Below, in pieces: positions 38,478 to 50,496 of a stretch of DNA of 64,000 bases (its first letter is position 1; every line of letters begins with the position of its first letter). Under the pieces are notes generated by a model. It saw nothing but the letters and a program-made list of their open reading frames with translations. It did no database searches and was not told where the DNA came from. The stretch is from positions 1,302,001 to 1,366,000 of the forward strand of contig OY101123.1 in NCBI GenBank assembly GCA_956465555.1, read 5' to 3'. The translations under genes and the position numbers were made by a program. This DNA comes from Nitzschia sp. pyKryTriq1. Lineage: Eukaryota > Bacillariophyta > Bacillariophyceae > Bacillariales > Bacillariaceae.

Positions 38478-39545
38478 ATGGCAATCCTCCCAGTAACTCT
38501 GACACCTGAGATGGAGAGACTCATTGCCGCAATACCAAAGGTGGAATTGCACGTCCACATTGAAGGTACTCTGGAACCTGAATTGGTTTTTCAGCTGGCA
38601 AAACGAAACAATGTTACGTTGTCATTTTCCTCGAAGGAGGAATTGCGAAAGGCCTATCAATTCAAAGATTTGCAATCTTTCCTGGACTTGTACTATCAGG
38701 CATGTGCTGTTTTGCAAACCAAGCAAGATTTTTACGACATGACCATGGCGTACATGCGACGATCTCACAAGGACAATCTCGCACATGCAGAAATTTTTGT
38801 AGACCCTCAATCTCATACCTCTCGAGGTGTACCTTTGGAAGTGGTGTTGGATGGAATGACAGAAGCCTTGAGGGATGCTCACGAAGACATGGGAATGACT
38901 CACGGAATTATTGTGTCAATCTTGAGACACTTGGATGCCGAAAGTGCCATGGAACTGATTGAATCTACCTTGGCATATCGTAAAGAAAACCCAGATTCGC
39001 CCATCATCGGAATCGGCTTGGATAGCAGCGAGCTAGGGCACCCGCCGTCGAAATTTGTCGAGGCCTTTGCTAAGGCCCGAGAACATGGTTTGAAAGTGTG
39101 CGCTCATGCAGGAGAAGAAGGCCCCGCCTCCTACATTGTAGAGGCGCTCGATCTCTTGAACGTCGACCGCGTCGATCATGGCGTAAGATGTTTGGAAGAT
39201 GAAGCCCTGGTCGAACGTTTGGTCAGGGAACAGACCCCATTAACCGTGTGCCCCCACTCCAACATCAAATTGTGCGTGTTCGAGAGCATGAAAGACCATA
39301 ATATTCGAGAACTACTGAAGAAAGGATTATGTGCCAGTATTCACTCCGATGATCCGTCCTATTTCTCGGGGTACATTTCAGACAACTACCGCTCGTGTGT
39401 TCATGCACTCGATTTGCAGCACAGTGAGATTTTGCAGCTAGCCAAAAATGCCATCAATGCCTCGTTCCTGGACAAGGAAGGGAAGGCTGCCCTCCATGCT
39501 CGTCTCGAACGGAGCACTAGTGACCTGGTTCCAGCTTCACAATGA
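38478..39545 (+). CDS. Adenine/adenosine deaminase family enzyme, adenine deaminase-like
   Basis: Single-exon protein of 355 residues, the usual length for the family. Metal and catalytic motifs are complete: HVHIEGT (two zinc His), CAHAGEEG (third His and catalytic Glu), VDHGVRC (His) and IHSDDPSYFSGYI (zinc and catalytic Asp). The details EGTLEPELVFQLAKRN and SDDPxYFxGYI resemble adenine deaminases (Aah1-like and bacterial relatives) more than adenosine deaminases, so the likely reaction is adenine to hypoxanthine in purine salvage in the cytosol. Substrate choice from sequence alone is not certain. It is convergent with the RuvB-like 2 gene. Confidence 0.9.
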   Translation: MAILPVTLTPEMERLIAAIPKVELHVHIEGTLEPELVFQLAKRNNVTLSFSSKEELRKAYQFKDLQSFLDLYYQACAVLQTKQDFYDMTMAYMRRSHKDNLAHAEIFVDPQSHTSRGVPLEVVLDGMTEALRDAHEDMGMTHGIIVSILRHLDAESAMELIESTLAYRKENPDSPIIGIGLDSSELGHPPSKFVEAFAKAREHGLKVCAHAGEEGPASYIVEALDLLNVDRVDHGVRCLEDEALVERLVREQTPLTVCPHSNIKLCVFESMKDHNIRELLKKGLCASIHSDDPSYFSGYISDNYRSCVHALDLQHSEILQLAKNAINASFLDKEGKAALHARLERSTSDLVPASQ

Positions 39546-39666
39546 CACCTAGGAAACGACCGGAAAGAATAACTGTATGGCAGATACTTCGTAGGGTTGT
39601 TCGCTACAAAAAATAGTACCACCATCGCAAGTATTCGCGAGCAATATCAATTTTAGTATTCACTGC

Positions 39667-41629
<1,963 letters not shown>

Positions 41630-42487
41630 TCAAATCCAATACTTTGGAATATTCCACAACGCTCCATCATTTGGATCCAGCATCGACATAGGAAAATCAC
41701 GACCGCCTGGCCAACCTGGGAACCATCCACTGTAGACACTCCCTGCCGCGAAAGAGCCAGCTATCCCCAATAAGAAAAGTAGTACACCAATGGAAAGCCA
41801 TCCCACCACTTTTGACGCCAATAGAGCACCCTTAACGCGCGTGATATCCTGTCGATATTCTTGCATCTTTTGTTCCGCAATCTCGGGGGCGCAGGTATCG
41901 GTCGATTGGGCAAACGTATCAAATACAGCACGAACTGCCAGTGGATTTGCTTTACTATTGGCGGCCTGAAACGCCGCAAACGTCAAGTACCCTTGTTTCG
42001 CCAGAAAACTCCCGTCGTTTGGCGATTTCTTAACAATGTCTTGGATCGACAGCGGATTATTGACGACCTGCTCCACATCTTTGACTGTCAAATCTTCCGG
42101 GTATCCGCATAGTGGGCTCAGTCCTATTGTCTCTCCACCCAACGTAGATCCCTGGCCTTTGAGACTCTGAATATATTGGATTTTCTGGAACATTTTGGGA
42201 AATTGGCCGAGGGCTATTCCAGACGCACCCGATCCACCGAAAAACCATAGAACGAATTCGGCACGAGCCGATGAGGCAGCTTCCGTCAACAACTCGTCAC
42301 TCAAGAGTATCATATTGCGAGCTGTCGACGAGGAAGATGAGGAGGACGATGCTGCTTTGGATACCGTCGACGGCGTCTTCTGGGAAGTGAGACCAACCAC
42401 CAAACTTTGGTGACTTTGTTTAGGTGCAAATCCTGCGACCAAGGAGATTGTTGCTACTACCAGCAGCAAAGATGATTTGCCTATCAT
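41630..42487 (-). CDS. Predicted plastid-targeted membrane protein of unknown function
   Basis: A protein of 285 residues from the ATG at 42487 (MIGKSS). The N-terminus is a signal peptide (SSLLLVVATISLVA) followed by GFAP, matching the A-x-F-A-P type site of diatom plastid presequences, then a Ser-rich transit-like stretch with few acidic residues. The mature part has one weak hydrophobic segment near FVLWFFGGSGASGIALG and one strong segment WLSIGVLLFLLGIAGSFAAGSV. It ends in a Trp/Pro/Gly-rich tail (SGWFPGWPGGRDFPM) that may lie in the thylakoid lumen or stroma. I do not recognise the family. The features suggest a thylakoid membrane protein; any link to a photosystem is speculation. Confidence 0.8.
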   Translation of the reverse strand: MIGKSSLLLVVATISLVAGFAPKQSHQSLVVGLTSQKTPSTVSKAASSSSSSSSTARNMILLSDELLTEAASSARAEFVLWFFGGSGASGIALGQFPKMFQKIQYIQSLKGQGSTLGGETIGLSPLCGYPEDLTVKDVEQVVNNPLSIQDIVKKSPNDGSFLAKQGYLTFAAFQAANSKANPLAVRAVFDTFAQSTDTCAPEIAEQKMQEYRQDITRVKGALLASKVVGWLSIGVLLFLLGIAGSFAAGSVYSGWFPGWPGGRDFPMSMLDPNDGALWNIPKYWI

Positions 42488-43190
42488 ATTCAATAATATA
42501 GACAGAATGTCCGATTTGTGTGACAACGGTAGCGCAGATGGTCGATATTCGATATTCGATATGCGATACTGTAGTAATGAGCCATGGTCGAAGAGAGTTG
42601 AGAGTTTTCTGTTGTCTCTCCTGCTGCTGGTCGATCTGATCTGGATCTTCAACAACAAAACCGTCAGGCAGCCTGGACGTCGTCAGTCGTGGATGTTATT
42701 TAAGCTTTTTTTCGAACCTTTTTACAGTACAAGTACTAGTCTTCTACTTGTTGTACCCACTACATTATTTTTTCAATCGCATCCACCATCCCGGCATTCT
42801 CTACGAGTACCAGGTACTGCAAGTACTTGTAGACTAGTAGAGACTACTGGTACTCTATCTCTATTCCACACGAGCAGTTCGAATATGCTGAAAACTTACC
42901 TTTTTTAAGCTTACTTCTTACTTCGTAATCCGTAGTTTAGTCTGTACAAGTACCCATCATTTTTTGCATGTTCAGCAGTCTACCTCATGCAAATCCAGAA
43001 AAGAAATGTCTTTAGACTGCTGTTGCACTTGGGGACCTACAACGATGAGTTTGCTACCGGCACGAGTAAACATTGCTAATAAACTGTACAAGTTGTAGTC
43101 TATAATATTATTACTCAAGCAAGTCGGTTGGTCAATATAGCGAGACCTACCGGTTTGCTTCATATTGTGATGAATTTTAACGCGACTTCT
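42488..43190. other. Intergenic region
   Basis: No convincing gene. Short ATATTCGAT-type repeats lie near 42540-42565, within the presumed promoter of the plastid protein gene. A plus frame at 42477-42908 has no domain. Confidence 0.5.
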
Positions 43191-44666
43191 TTACCCCGAA
43201 GCAGAAGCGGCAATTCCCTCCCCCGACGGAGACTGATTGATGGCTGGAACATAGTTCGGAATCATTGTTTGGTCATAGTAAATACGATGTTTCTTCAAGT
43301 AAGACTGAGCAAAACGCTCGGCTTGATCCGAAGTAATCTTCAAGTCCAAACTCTTTGGGTTGTCGCAGACAAATCGCATGTGATCAGTCAACATGTGCAG
43401 TTGGCCGATGATCTGGAGAGGGGTTGGATTAGACAAGAACATCACACTCTTTGGCAAGGCATCCAATTGCTTTGAAACAATGTTGGTAGCTGTTCTTTCC
43501 TCCCCCGAGTCCCCGAACGAAATGATCTCACGACTTCTCGTTGGCATCTCGTCTTCCGACTCCACTGATGAAGCAGACGAAACATCGGTTAACTCCATAC
43601 TGGCGCAATCGTTTGCATCCTCTCGGAGCTGTGCGTAGATCTCGTTCACTTCATGTGCAAAAGCTGCCGCCTTCCAACATAGTGGTTGTCCAGGATAGAA
43701 CTTCTCGTAGCCTGTCCGGGCGGAAACAACTCGATACTTTGCGACGACTGGGAGCAGCTTTGGGCAATACTTCTCAGCAGAGAAATTCACCCAACCTTCA
43801 TCGGAATTCGTAATGATAATCACCTGAAAGACGGGTAAAAAGAAGGTCAGTCGGGGTGTTATCGAAACAGGGAAAGGATTGATACGATCTTTCGATCGTT
43901 CACCCAACAAGTCAAGGCGGGTAATCGAAAATTGGTTGAGCGTCAAAACAATTTGTTGACCGTTGGCGGGCAAATATTGTCCTCTAGAAATTTGCAGGCA
44001 CGTCTCGTTATTTTTGAGTGCCAATAGTGTTGGGAGGTTTCCGTTCAGGGACAGAAAAGAAGCCAAAAATTGTCGAGGGACTTGGAAACATATGCCTCAA
44101 TAGGAGAACTGTAAAGGCGAACGGCACCGAAATTGGCACGCGCCAACAAAAGATAACCGCCCCCTAACCGCCACCGGGACAACACTAATTTTGAACTGCA
44201 TCCGCAACAACATGCCGATCAACTCTTTTTCGAGGGACCATCACCATGACGAAAATGAACAGCACCATCTCAACGAAGACGCTTTCAAACAAACCAAACG
44301 AGCAAATCGTTCACTCACCTCCCCATATTTAGATGCCTCTTTCAAGAATTTGTCAGCGCAGCTGCTCAGTTCCCCAAGGAGATTTTGAAACTGTCATGGG
44401 GAAGAACAACAGAAAAAGTGAGAAATAATGGTGATGGCGGATGTACCATTAGACACGCCGCCGTCCGATGCGGTATTGGGATCATAATAACACAGTTCAT
44501 CGTCATATAATAATGACTAGAGATCCCATCGACTCCCAGAAGATTGAATACTCACGTGTAAGGGGAGATCTCTGGAATTTTCGATTTGCCATCGATCCAC
44601 AAACGTTGAAGGTAAAATCGTATCGTCCCAATCAACAATAATAACTTTTGGCGTATTCGAATGCAT
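43191..44666 (-). CDS. HAD-superfamily-like protein
   Basis: Three exons in phase 0: 44556-44666, 44319-44390 and 43191-43823, with introns of 165 and 495 bp (donors both GTGAGT, acceptors GACAG and TTTCAG). The product has 271 residues. Exon 1 carries HAD motif I, VIIVDWDDTILPST (nucleophile and acid Asp). The third exon opens with motif II, VIIITNS, placed about 60 residues later as expected. A later Lys for motif III is not assigned with confidence. The combination DWDDTxLPS plus ITNSDEGWV is shared by a group of protist proteins of unknown substrate. It is probably a phosphatase-type hydrolase in the cytosol. The split of motif I and motif II into different exons explains why no long frame shows the whole domain. 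Confidence 0.8.
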
Positions 44667-45670
44667 GGTATATCGATTGGATTAGATGGAAACTAAAGGT
44701 TGGAATATGAAGAGAAACAGTCAGCGGAAACACCGAGTGTTGGCGCCGTTGCTGATGGCCGAGTTTAGTGGTCCTCTTGAGAAAAAGTGATGACTTGTCT
44801 CTTTTGTGGATTGACAAATGGACATGAGCGGCCGGTTCAATTTGGAATTTGGCAGAGCGGGCTTTCGAGATTTTTCGATTTATGGGAAGGGTCGTGCTAT
44901 CTCGAGAATATTGCGCGAAAAATTGGCTCAAAATGTTTGAACGGAAATATGTATACATATATGGAGATATATATTATCTTCATGCAATAAAGAACCAATC
45001 CATCTAGTCGTGGAAATTGCGGAGGTGCGAGAATTTTTTGCCCCTCGATATTCGTGTGGTAATGTTATGCTCCCTACGACGAAAACCACTACCGGTAGTA
45101 CTTTACCCACCAGAAAAATCATTGAGAATAGTCACATACGAGTACTCCTCTACTTTGACTTTGACTTTGACTCTATGGCTTTAGTAATCGTCGAGAGACT
45201 GTTGAGCCATTATTGCCATCCGCCTCGTGTCCATACCGGTATGATGGTTGTTACGGGCTGAAAAAAGTATTCATTATTCATCGCATCACTAAGACGTGCG
45301 AAACTTGATGCCGACCAAACAATTGACGAGGTGTCTTGGAAGGACATCAACTGACGCCGGCGGGAGAATCCGAAATATTGATGGCTAAGTATCTTTATCA
45401 TATATCTATTCAAATCTGTATAAAATTATTCTTTTTGTTTGTTCCTTCCACATGGGAAAAATCCGAGGGGGACAGTAAAAAGATACCATGTTCCTGGCGG
45501 TCAACTAACTCATTTGAAAGGAGCCCGCCTACCTAGCATGCCTTCAAAGGAGCTTTTATGGGATCAACTCTACCGGTACAAGTACCTCCATCATTACCGG
45601 TACAGCGTACAGCGTATTGTACCTGGTACCTACCTGTATCAGGGAGGAGGAGAGGTGTCTTTACCAGGTG

Positions 45671-45721
45671 GTACCGTACCAGGTACCGTACCGAGAGGTA
45701 CCGTACCAGGTACTGTACCAT
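45671..45721. repeat. GGTACCGTACC palindromic cluster
   Basis: GGTACCGTACCAGGTACCGT is followed by near copies with GAGA and AGGTACTGTACC spacers. Every unit is close to its own reverse complement, so the stretch can form several hairpins. Confidence 0.8.
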
Positions 45722-45981
45722 GCGTACTGTGTTAGCAGGGGTACCCCCATACCAGTATCTCTAGCTAGAGTAGAAAGAAGAGACACACACGAGCTCGTAA
45801 GTGCATTGATTGTGTATTTGTACAGTACCGGGTATCACGCCTCCTCCTCCTCTACTACCTCGTGCCGGTGCCTGGTAGCAGGTAGCAGGTACTCTCTCTC
45901 TCTCTCTAGTAGATGCTCAAAAACTGCGGCACGTGAGAATATTTCTCTCTCGTAGAGTAATAAAGTCTCTATTAGAGAGTA

Positions 45982-46004
45982 GCTCTCTCTCTCTCTCTCT
46001 CTCT
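45982..46004. repeat. CT microsatellite
   Basis: About 11 CT dinucleotides in a row, flanked by TAGAGAGTAG and CTAGCTAGAG. Confidence 0.85.
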
Positions 46005-46486
46005 AGCTAGAGTAGTCGTAGTAGAGAAAGGTTCCCATTCGTGGAAGCATATGTGGGACTCGTCCCCACTCACTCCTGGTCAATTCTTTTCTGTTGAGAC
46101 GGTGCGTTGGTGAGGATGATGAGGCATATCTACTTGTTGCACTCTCTACTGTAGAGAGAGAGCCACCTCTTACACATCGCTACTCGCATACACCATTACC
46201 ACTGAGGAGACTGTATGTAATGTACGAGTACTTTGAACACAACTTTCGTCTACTAGAGCAGAGTACGATCCTCTCGACTGTCATGATACATGGAAGTTTT
46301 TAAACAAGTTTATTATATGGCCTGGCCTGCGAGCACAACCAAAAGAAGTAGGCCTTTCGGGAACTTTTCACAATATCCTCTGGTGGCTGGCTATACAATG
46401 GTATATTATACCGTTCATGATATTTTGATGCATAATACAAGATACAAGAAGTAGTCTCTGCTATTGGACAATGTACCAGGTTCGTA

Positions 46487-46512
46487 GTCTCTCTCTCTCT
46501 CTCTCTCTCTCT
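46487..46512. repeat. CT microsatellite
   Basis: About 12-13 CT dinucleotides upstream of the MFS transporter gene. Confidence 0.85.
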
Positions 46513-46745
46513 ACTCTAGTTACTCTCTCTCTATTAGAGTACTGTAGTACCGGTAGATATTATTTTATTGCCGCCCGCCTCTTTTCCAAAACCGACATAT
46601 TGTACGTACCACCCACGGACGATCTGCTGAAAAGCAACGCAACCACAACATCGGCCGCCATCATCCAACCTCCAACCATAATGGACCAAATACCAAAGCG
46701 ACGAGGGGTGTCAACGCTCAACGCTGCACTTCACAACTCTCGTTC

Positions 46746-48296
46746 ATGCATTCAGCAATGGCATCTTCCAATAGTAATGACGAAGTGCTTCCGCAAGACG
46801 AGGCTGGTGCTAGTGGGGTCGCTTTGTTACAGCAGCCCCTCTTGTCGGCCGAAGATCGACGAGAATCTAGCGATGCAGAAGATGGCGACGAAGACCGAAT
46901 TGTGGATGGTCTGCCATGGAAAACGTCGATATTGATCAAATCGCTCTTTTTCTTGGATGCTCTGGGGAGCTCCACGTGGGGGCGATTCAGTGCCATCTAC
47001 TACAACCTGCACGGTCTAAGCCCCAAGCATATTGGCTTGATCGAAGGACTACGTTCCGTCATTCCTACGCTCTCGATGGTATCTTGGGGCATCGTAGCCG
47101 ATCGATGCCATTCTCAAAAGCTCGTTTGGGTGATCACAAAAACGGTCAGTACTACCGTGCTACTGATGTTGGCATTACCTTGGGTATATTCCTCTTATCT
47201 ACGGATCATGGGCGTCTCCATTTTAGCACAACTTTTTGTCTCGAGTGGACTCCTCGATGCTTACACCCTGGAATTGCTGGGAACAGAAAACAAAATCTTC
47301 TATGGACGATATCGGCTCTACGCGTCTCTCTCTTGGGGGGTCGGATCGATCATTATGGGATGGGTCACCGATCACTACGGCTTTGAGCCGAACTTTCTTA
47401 TGTTCGCCCTGCTGGGTATTCTGATGATTATTTTGGTTGGAACGAAGATTCCGGACACATCCTCTTCTACACCCATAACGGTAGGGGGCAACAGCACAGC
47501 AGAACTGATTCCCGAGACTGGGAAGATTATTGAACTGATCTTCTTGGCCCTCCGGCCGCGAGTTTTTGTATTTTTACTGGAAGTGGTCATCATGGGGGCG
47601 GGGATGGCGACCGTCGAACGGCTCCTTTTTTTATACATGGTCAATGACTTGAAAGCATCTACCTTATTATGCGGGCTCAGTGTCGGTGTCAATGTTCTTT
47701 TTGAGCTGCCCATCTTTTGGTATGCCAGCAAATTTATGGCCGTTCTCGGTCACGACGGAATGTTCATTTTAGCCATGACATGCTTCGTTTTTCGCCTCTA
47801 CGGCTACACGCTTCTAACACCATCGACCAGGTGGCTCATTCTCGTGCTGGAAGTCATGCACGGGATTACCTTCGCCTGCTTTTGGGTGGTTTCTACCGAT
47901 ATTTCCAAGGTTCTCGTTCACCAAACTCAAGGTGCCTTTTGGAAAACGGCGATCCCCAGCTCGGTGCAAATGCTCTATGGGGCACTCGGCGTCTCGGTGG
48001 GGTCCATCATGGGAGGGTGGGCCATGAATCGCTATGGATCTCGAGTCATGTATATCTACACAGCCGGTATCGTTGGGGTGACTCTGGTATTACATATCAT
48101 TGGTTCTATCGCATCGAGATTATTCTGTAACGGGAGTAGTTTCCTGCCTGACTATCAGCACTCTCACTCACCCACCGAAGATCGGCAGACCGACGAAGCA
48201 CAAGTTGGTCTTATACTCGTAGACCCGCCAGAGGAGCAAGTGGGCGCGGAAATCGTGGAAGAAAGTTCTAGAGAAGATGTGACGACAAGCGTTTAG
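46746..48296 (+). CDS. Major facilitator superfamily transporter (MFS_1-like / MFSD6-like)
   Basis: Single-exon protein of 516 residues with a polar N-terminus of about 55 residues and about 12 hydrophobic segments. The first half has SLFFLDALGSSTWGRFSAIY, then GLSPKHIGLIEGLRSVIP and WGIVADRCHSQK. The last corresponds to the loop 2-3 motif (G-x-x-D-R) of the superfamily. A loop with Ser/Thr residues separates the halves, and the second half includes MEVMHGITFACFWV-like and GVSVGSIMGGW segments. This arrangement resembles the MFS_1-like/nucleoside-H+ symporter branch that includes MFSD6. The substrate is unknown. The C-terminus is acidic and cytosolic. The stop codon is only 28 bp from that of the convergent HEAT/ARM gene. 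Confidence 0.85.
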   Translation: MHSAMASSNSNDEVLPQDEAGASGVALLQQPLLSAEDRRESSDAEDGDEDRIVDGLPWKTSILIKSLFFLDALGSSTWGRFSAIYYNLHGLSPKHIGLIEGLRSVIPTLSMVSWGIVADRCHSQKLVWVITKTVSTTVLLMLALPWVYSSYLRIMGVSILAQLFVSSGLLDAYTLELLGTENKIFYGRYRLYASLSWGVGSIIMGWVTDHYGFEPNFLMFALLGILMIILVGTKIPDTSSSTPITVGGNSTAELIPETGKIIELIFLALRPRVFVFLLEVVIMGAGMATVERLLFLYMVNDLKASTLLCGLSVGVNVLFELPIFWYASKFMAVLGHDGMFILAMTCFVFRLYGYTLLTPSTRWLILVLEVMHGITFACFWVVSTDISKVLVHQTQGAFWKTAIPSSVQMLYGALGVSVGSIMGGWAMNRYGSRVMYIYTAGIVGVTLVLHIIGSIASRLFCNGSSFLPDYQHSHSPTEDRQTDEAQVGLILVDPPEEQVGAEIVEESSREDVTTSV

Positions 48297-48324
48297 CAAT
48301 CATCTGCGGTGTTTCCAAGTTCCT

Positions 48325-49716
48325 CTAAGAGAGCTTGGCCATGACCGCTTTCATGATCTCTCTCGATGATTTGTCAACGAAGTAACTCTCCACTATGTCT
48401 GCGAGCCATGACCGCAGACACCAAAATGGAAGAAAAGCATCCATATTTTCCTCGTTTGACAAGAGGCTCAGAAGAATTTCAGTTGCATAGCCCTTTGAAG
48501 TGTGGCCGTGCTCACCCTTCTCGGAGAGCACTACATCCACTAGACATGGCAAGAAGTCCGAATCGCTCAAGAGCTTTTCGTGATACAAGGATGAACGTGC
48601 GATTTGCCGAGTACTGTTCAAGATGTTGGTACAGTCTTCCCTTGATCCACGCTTGATGACCAGGCTTATGTTCTCAACTAGCTCGGTTGTAGTCAAAAGA
48701 TTCATAATGCCGTCGGGAGAACAAGTAATGGCCTCCAACGTTTTCAGAGCTTCTCTGCGGACCTCGGGAAATGGAAAGGTCGTGAAATCAGCAACCGCCC
48801 ACAGGTACCTATCGATCAATTCGAGCTGGGGCGTGATACTTTTGGTCAAGTTAATGGCAGATTGAATGATGACATCATCAGAGGTACCACTGTACGCATA
48901 GGACTTGAAAATGTCCAAGACGTCATCAGTTGCTTCATCCATTACGTGGAGAAGTCCTTGCAGTGCCGAAACAAGTATGAGTTGACACTTTGGGTTAGTA
49001 GCAACCTGAGCAGCATTTACCAGTCCCTCCCGAAGAATATCCACATTTTCACTGGCACCACGGTAGAGACAGATTTTGCAGTCATCGTCGACGCAGAACT
49101 GATGGGCTACAAGCAAGATCGATTCACGAATTGTGGCATCTTGATGGGATAAGTGTCTGGTGAGCGCCAAGATCGTACAACGACGTTTCACCATTTTGGT
49201 TCGGAAGATGGGTGATATTGCCAATCGGCAAAGACACATAACGACGTTTGGGTCGTCTGTTGCGTTTGACGTAACGGAAGCGGTGCTCAATACCGAGAGA
49301 ATTTTACTGGCGCCCTGCTCGATACTCGTAATCATCGATTCTTCCGCCTCAGACCCGTGGTATGTCCAGAGAATAAGGGAAATGTCCATCGCCGCCTGCA
49401 TGCGTATGAGCGGATGAGTTGAAGGGGATGTTACACGCAGTATCAAGTCTCTCACGACCTTCGATTCCGCAGGATAAGTGCTATTGTGCACCTGGTTAGT
49501 ACCTGCTTTGAAGTTATGAGACGGGCTCTTTGCCAACACCGAATCGTACTGCGAAGAAGCACGGAGTGCTGCTTGGAATCGGCACAAACTTGCGCTGAGA
49601 AGCATCTCTGAATAACCCAAAGTCATCAACCGTGGATCGTAGATGCCAGTAGATCCCAGCCTCGTGATATGGGTCCGATTCCATAATCCCTGGAGGGCAT
49701 CATAACGAGGGTCCAT
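48325..49716 (-). CDS. HEAT/ARM-like helical repeat protein, function unknown
   Basis: A protein of 463 residues from the ATG at 49716 (MDPRYDAL). The frame continues upstream for 19 codons without an ATG, so a small 5' exon is possible. The whole sequence consists of amphipathic helices in pairs, for example LIRMQAAMDISLILW, ATIRESILLVAHQFC, KCQLILVSALQGLLHVM and FPEVRREALKTLEAITC, which fit an alpha-solenoid of HEAT or armadillo type. There is no signal peptide, cysteine cluster or membrane segment. I do not recognise the family; a scaffold role is the most that can be said. Confidence 0.7.
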   Translation of the reverse strand: MDPRYDALQGLWNRTHITRLGSTGIYDPRLMTLGYSEMLLSASLCRFQAALRASSQYDSVLAKSPSHNFKAGTNQVHNSTYPAESKVVRDLILRVTSPSTHPLIRMQAAMDISLILWTYHGSEAEESMITSIEQGASKILSVLSTASVTSNATDDPNVVMCLCRLAISPIFRTKMVKRRCTILALTRHLSHQDATIRESILLVAHQFCVDDDCKICLYRGASENVDILREGLVNAAQVATNPKCQLILVSALQGLLHVMDEATDDVLDIFKSYAYSGTSDDVIIQSAINLTKSITPQLELIDRYLWAVADFTTFPFPEVRREALKTLEAITCSPDGIMNLLTTTELVENISLVIKRGSREDCTNILNSTRQIARSSLYHEKLLSDSDFLPCLVDVVLSEKGEHGHTSKGYATEILLSLLSNEENMDAFLPFWCLRSWLADIVESYFVDKSSREIMKAVMAKLS

Positions 49717-50496
49717 CTGCGAGACAATAGCTTGCTTTATAGCGAAGGTATGTCGTTGTCTCCTCCATCTCAAGCTAGGCGCACGACGATTTTTCTTGTT
49801 TCAGCACCTATCCAATTTCAAACTGGCACGAAACTTTTCCTACGTACTCGTCAAAACTAACCAAATATTCTACTACTGTAGTAGAAATAGCTAAATTATA
49901 GAGAGACGATAGTACCGTACCGTACCGGTTTGTTTACCGGTAGGAGTATGCGGCAACCTGCAGAGGAATGAACATGCGGGTGACGGAGTCTACCTACTGG
50001 TAATATATTATTATGACGAGAGATCACGGGCGTGACCTTGCTTTACTTCGGTTCCCGGTACCAGGGTAAAGTCGAGCCGGTCGTATGATCTGGTGTTGTA
50101 TTCGAATGAGTCGTCGATAGGTTGCTTGCGCGTGTGTGCGTGAACCGACGACCGGACCGTGATCTCCTGCCATCTCGCTCCCGTAGCGGTTGTACCAGGT
50201 ACCGGTACAGTACTGCACAGCACAGGTAGTCCGTGCGTAAACGCGGTTTTCCACTTGGCTTTTCCCGCCCAAAAAGATGGGTGTCGGAGTTGTCAATAAC
50301 TCAGCAAAGATTTTTCATGTCCATTCGCCCCACGAAATGATGCCTCGACGACCATGGGGATAATGATGGCAGATGCATTGTGTACGAGTGCAATATTTGA
50401 CGACAATTAGTGTAAAAGTCGCCGCAATTGACGTCTAGACGGTTTCGTGTCTTGTTCATTGCTTCATATTAGTAGAAGTCGTCCCATCACCAGACA
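49717..50496. other. Intergenic region with GTAC palindromes
   Basis: No convincing gene. CCGTACCGTACCGGTTTG and TTTACCGGTAGG lie at about 49914-49943, and another GTACCAGGTACCGGTACAGT cluster at about 50189-50212. The region holds promoters for the HEAT/ARM gene (minus) and the PX gene (plus). Confidence 0.55.

Larger units (their letters stand above)
44667..46745. other. 2.1 kb gene-poor region with palindromic GTAC repeats and CT microsatellites
   Basis: No convincing gene on either strand. Palindromic GGTACC/GTACCGTACC units are dense at about 45570-45720. CT microsatellites lie at about 45982-46004 and 46487-46512, with further CTCTCTAC stretches between them. The MFS gene promoter must lie at the right end. 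Confidence 0.65.

Noticed and set aside
43824-44066. N-terminal extension of the HAD gene starting MASFLSLNGN
   Set aside because: The segment is an intron: a good acceptor precedes the conserved VIIITN, and exons 1 and 2 upstream supply the missing motif I.
45671-45721. CRISPR-like or tandem regulatory array
   Set aside because: Units are short palindromes with no constant spacer length; better read as simple palindromic DNA.
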